Positions 63,917-64,000 of a DNA stretch of 64,000 nucleotides are shown here, one piece after another (position 1 is the stretch's first letter; each line of letters starts with the position of its first letter). Below the pieces are notes generated by a model. It worked only from the letters and a program-made list of their open reading frames with translations, ran no database searches and had not been told where the DNA came from. This stretch comes from JANQSS01 sp965249735 (lineage in GTDB: Bacteria; Bacteroidota; Bacteroidia; Chitinophagales; Saprospiraceae). The stretch covers positions 244,326 to 308,325 of the forward strand of contig CBDFMS010000021.1 in the NCBI GenBank assembly GCA_965249735.1. The letters are read 5' to 3'. The translations under genes were made by a program, and so were the position numbers.

Positions 63917-64000
63917 AAGCTCGCTGTAGTTCTATATTAATAAAATATAACCCTATACTAATTCATTGTGTTGGAAGGAATTGATCACAAATTTCTTTCA

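Overview
This 64 kb window comes from a member of the Bacteroidota, most likely Saprospiraceae or a close relative. The evidence is a secreted protein with a gliding-motility/type IX secretion C-terminal domain, a Bacteroidota-type TonB with long proline tracts, a eukaryote-like citrate synthase, DUF4199, DUF4407, DUF1761 and DUF2147 family proteins, and a general lack of Shine-Dalgarno sequences. Base composition is low to mid GC by eye; I did not compute it. I see no rRNA, tRNA or CRISPR array.

Layout. (1) 1-15.9 kb is mostly housekeeping: the start of an ECF sigma factor, uvrA, a short-chain dehydrogenase overlapping cysQ, uppS, crcB, a DUF4407 membrane protein, a type IX-secreted protein, tonB, a VanZ-like protein, gcvH, citrate synthase and a C-terminal processing protease. 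(2) 16.0-30.9 kb is the most unusual part. It holds a membrane-bound class III nucleotide cyclase with TPRs and, beyond a REP-like palindrome, a divergent island. On the minus strand are two caspase-like proteases, one with a transmembrane segment and a FISUMP domain, the other fused to a lipase-like hydrolase. On the plus strand is a tight four-gene run: CHAT protease, membrane-spanning STAND-type ATPase, ATP/ADP-carrier-like MFS protein with HEAT repeats, and a cyclic-nucleotide-binding protein. I infer a signalling or regulated-cell-death/defence system linking a cyclic nucleotide, an ATPase switch and several proteases. (3) 30.9-43.7 kb is a mixed region: formate-THF ligase, DUF2147, a LuxR-type regulator split by an in-frame stop, an alkyltransferase-like protein, two DinB-fold proteins, tail-fibre-like and repeat-rich secreted proteins, a TrpF-like protein without its catalytic Cys, HTTM and DoxX membrane proteins.

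(4) 43.8-54.9 kb is a complete NAD-linked [NiFe]-hydrogenase locus (group 3d type). The maturation genes hypABFCDE run leftward. The structural genes hoxF, a fused hoxU-hoxY, hoxH and the endopeptidase hoxW run rightward from the same intergenic region. (5) 55.2-64 kb carries a Ppx/GppA phosphatase, a flavin monooxygenase, and a Na+/phosphate cotransporter gene broken by a 3.5 kb element. The element has three tandem tyrosine recombinases (Recombinase-in-Trio, RIT) and 29-bp perfect terminal inverted repeats inside longer symmetric ends. A MarR regulator with an operator-like palindrome and a YceI-family gene carrying two +1 shifts close the window.
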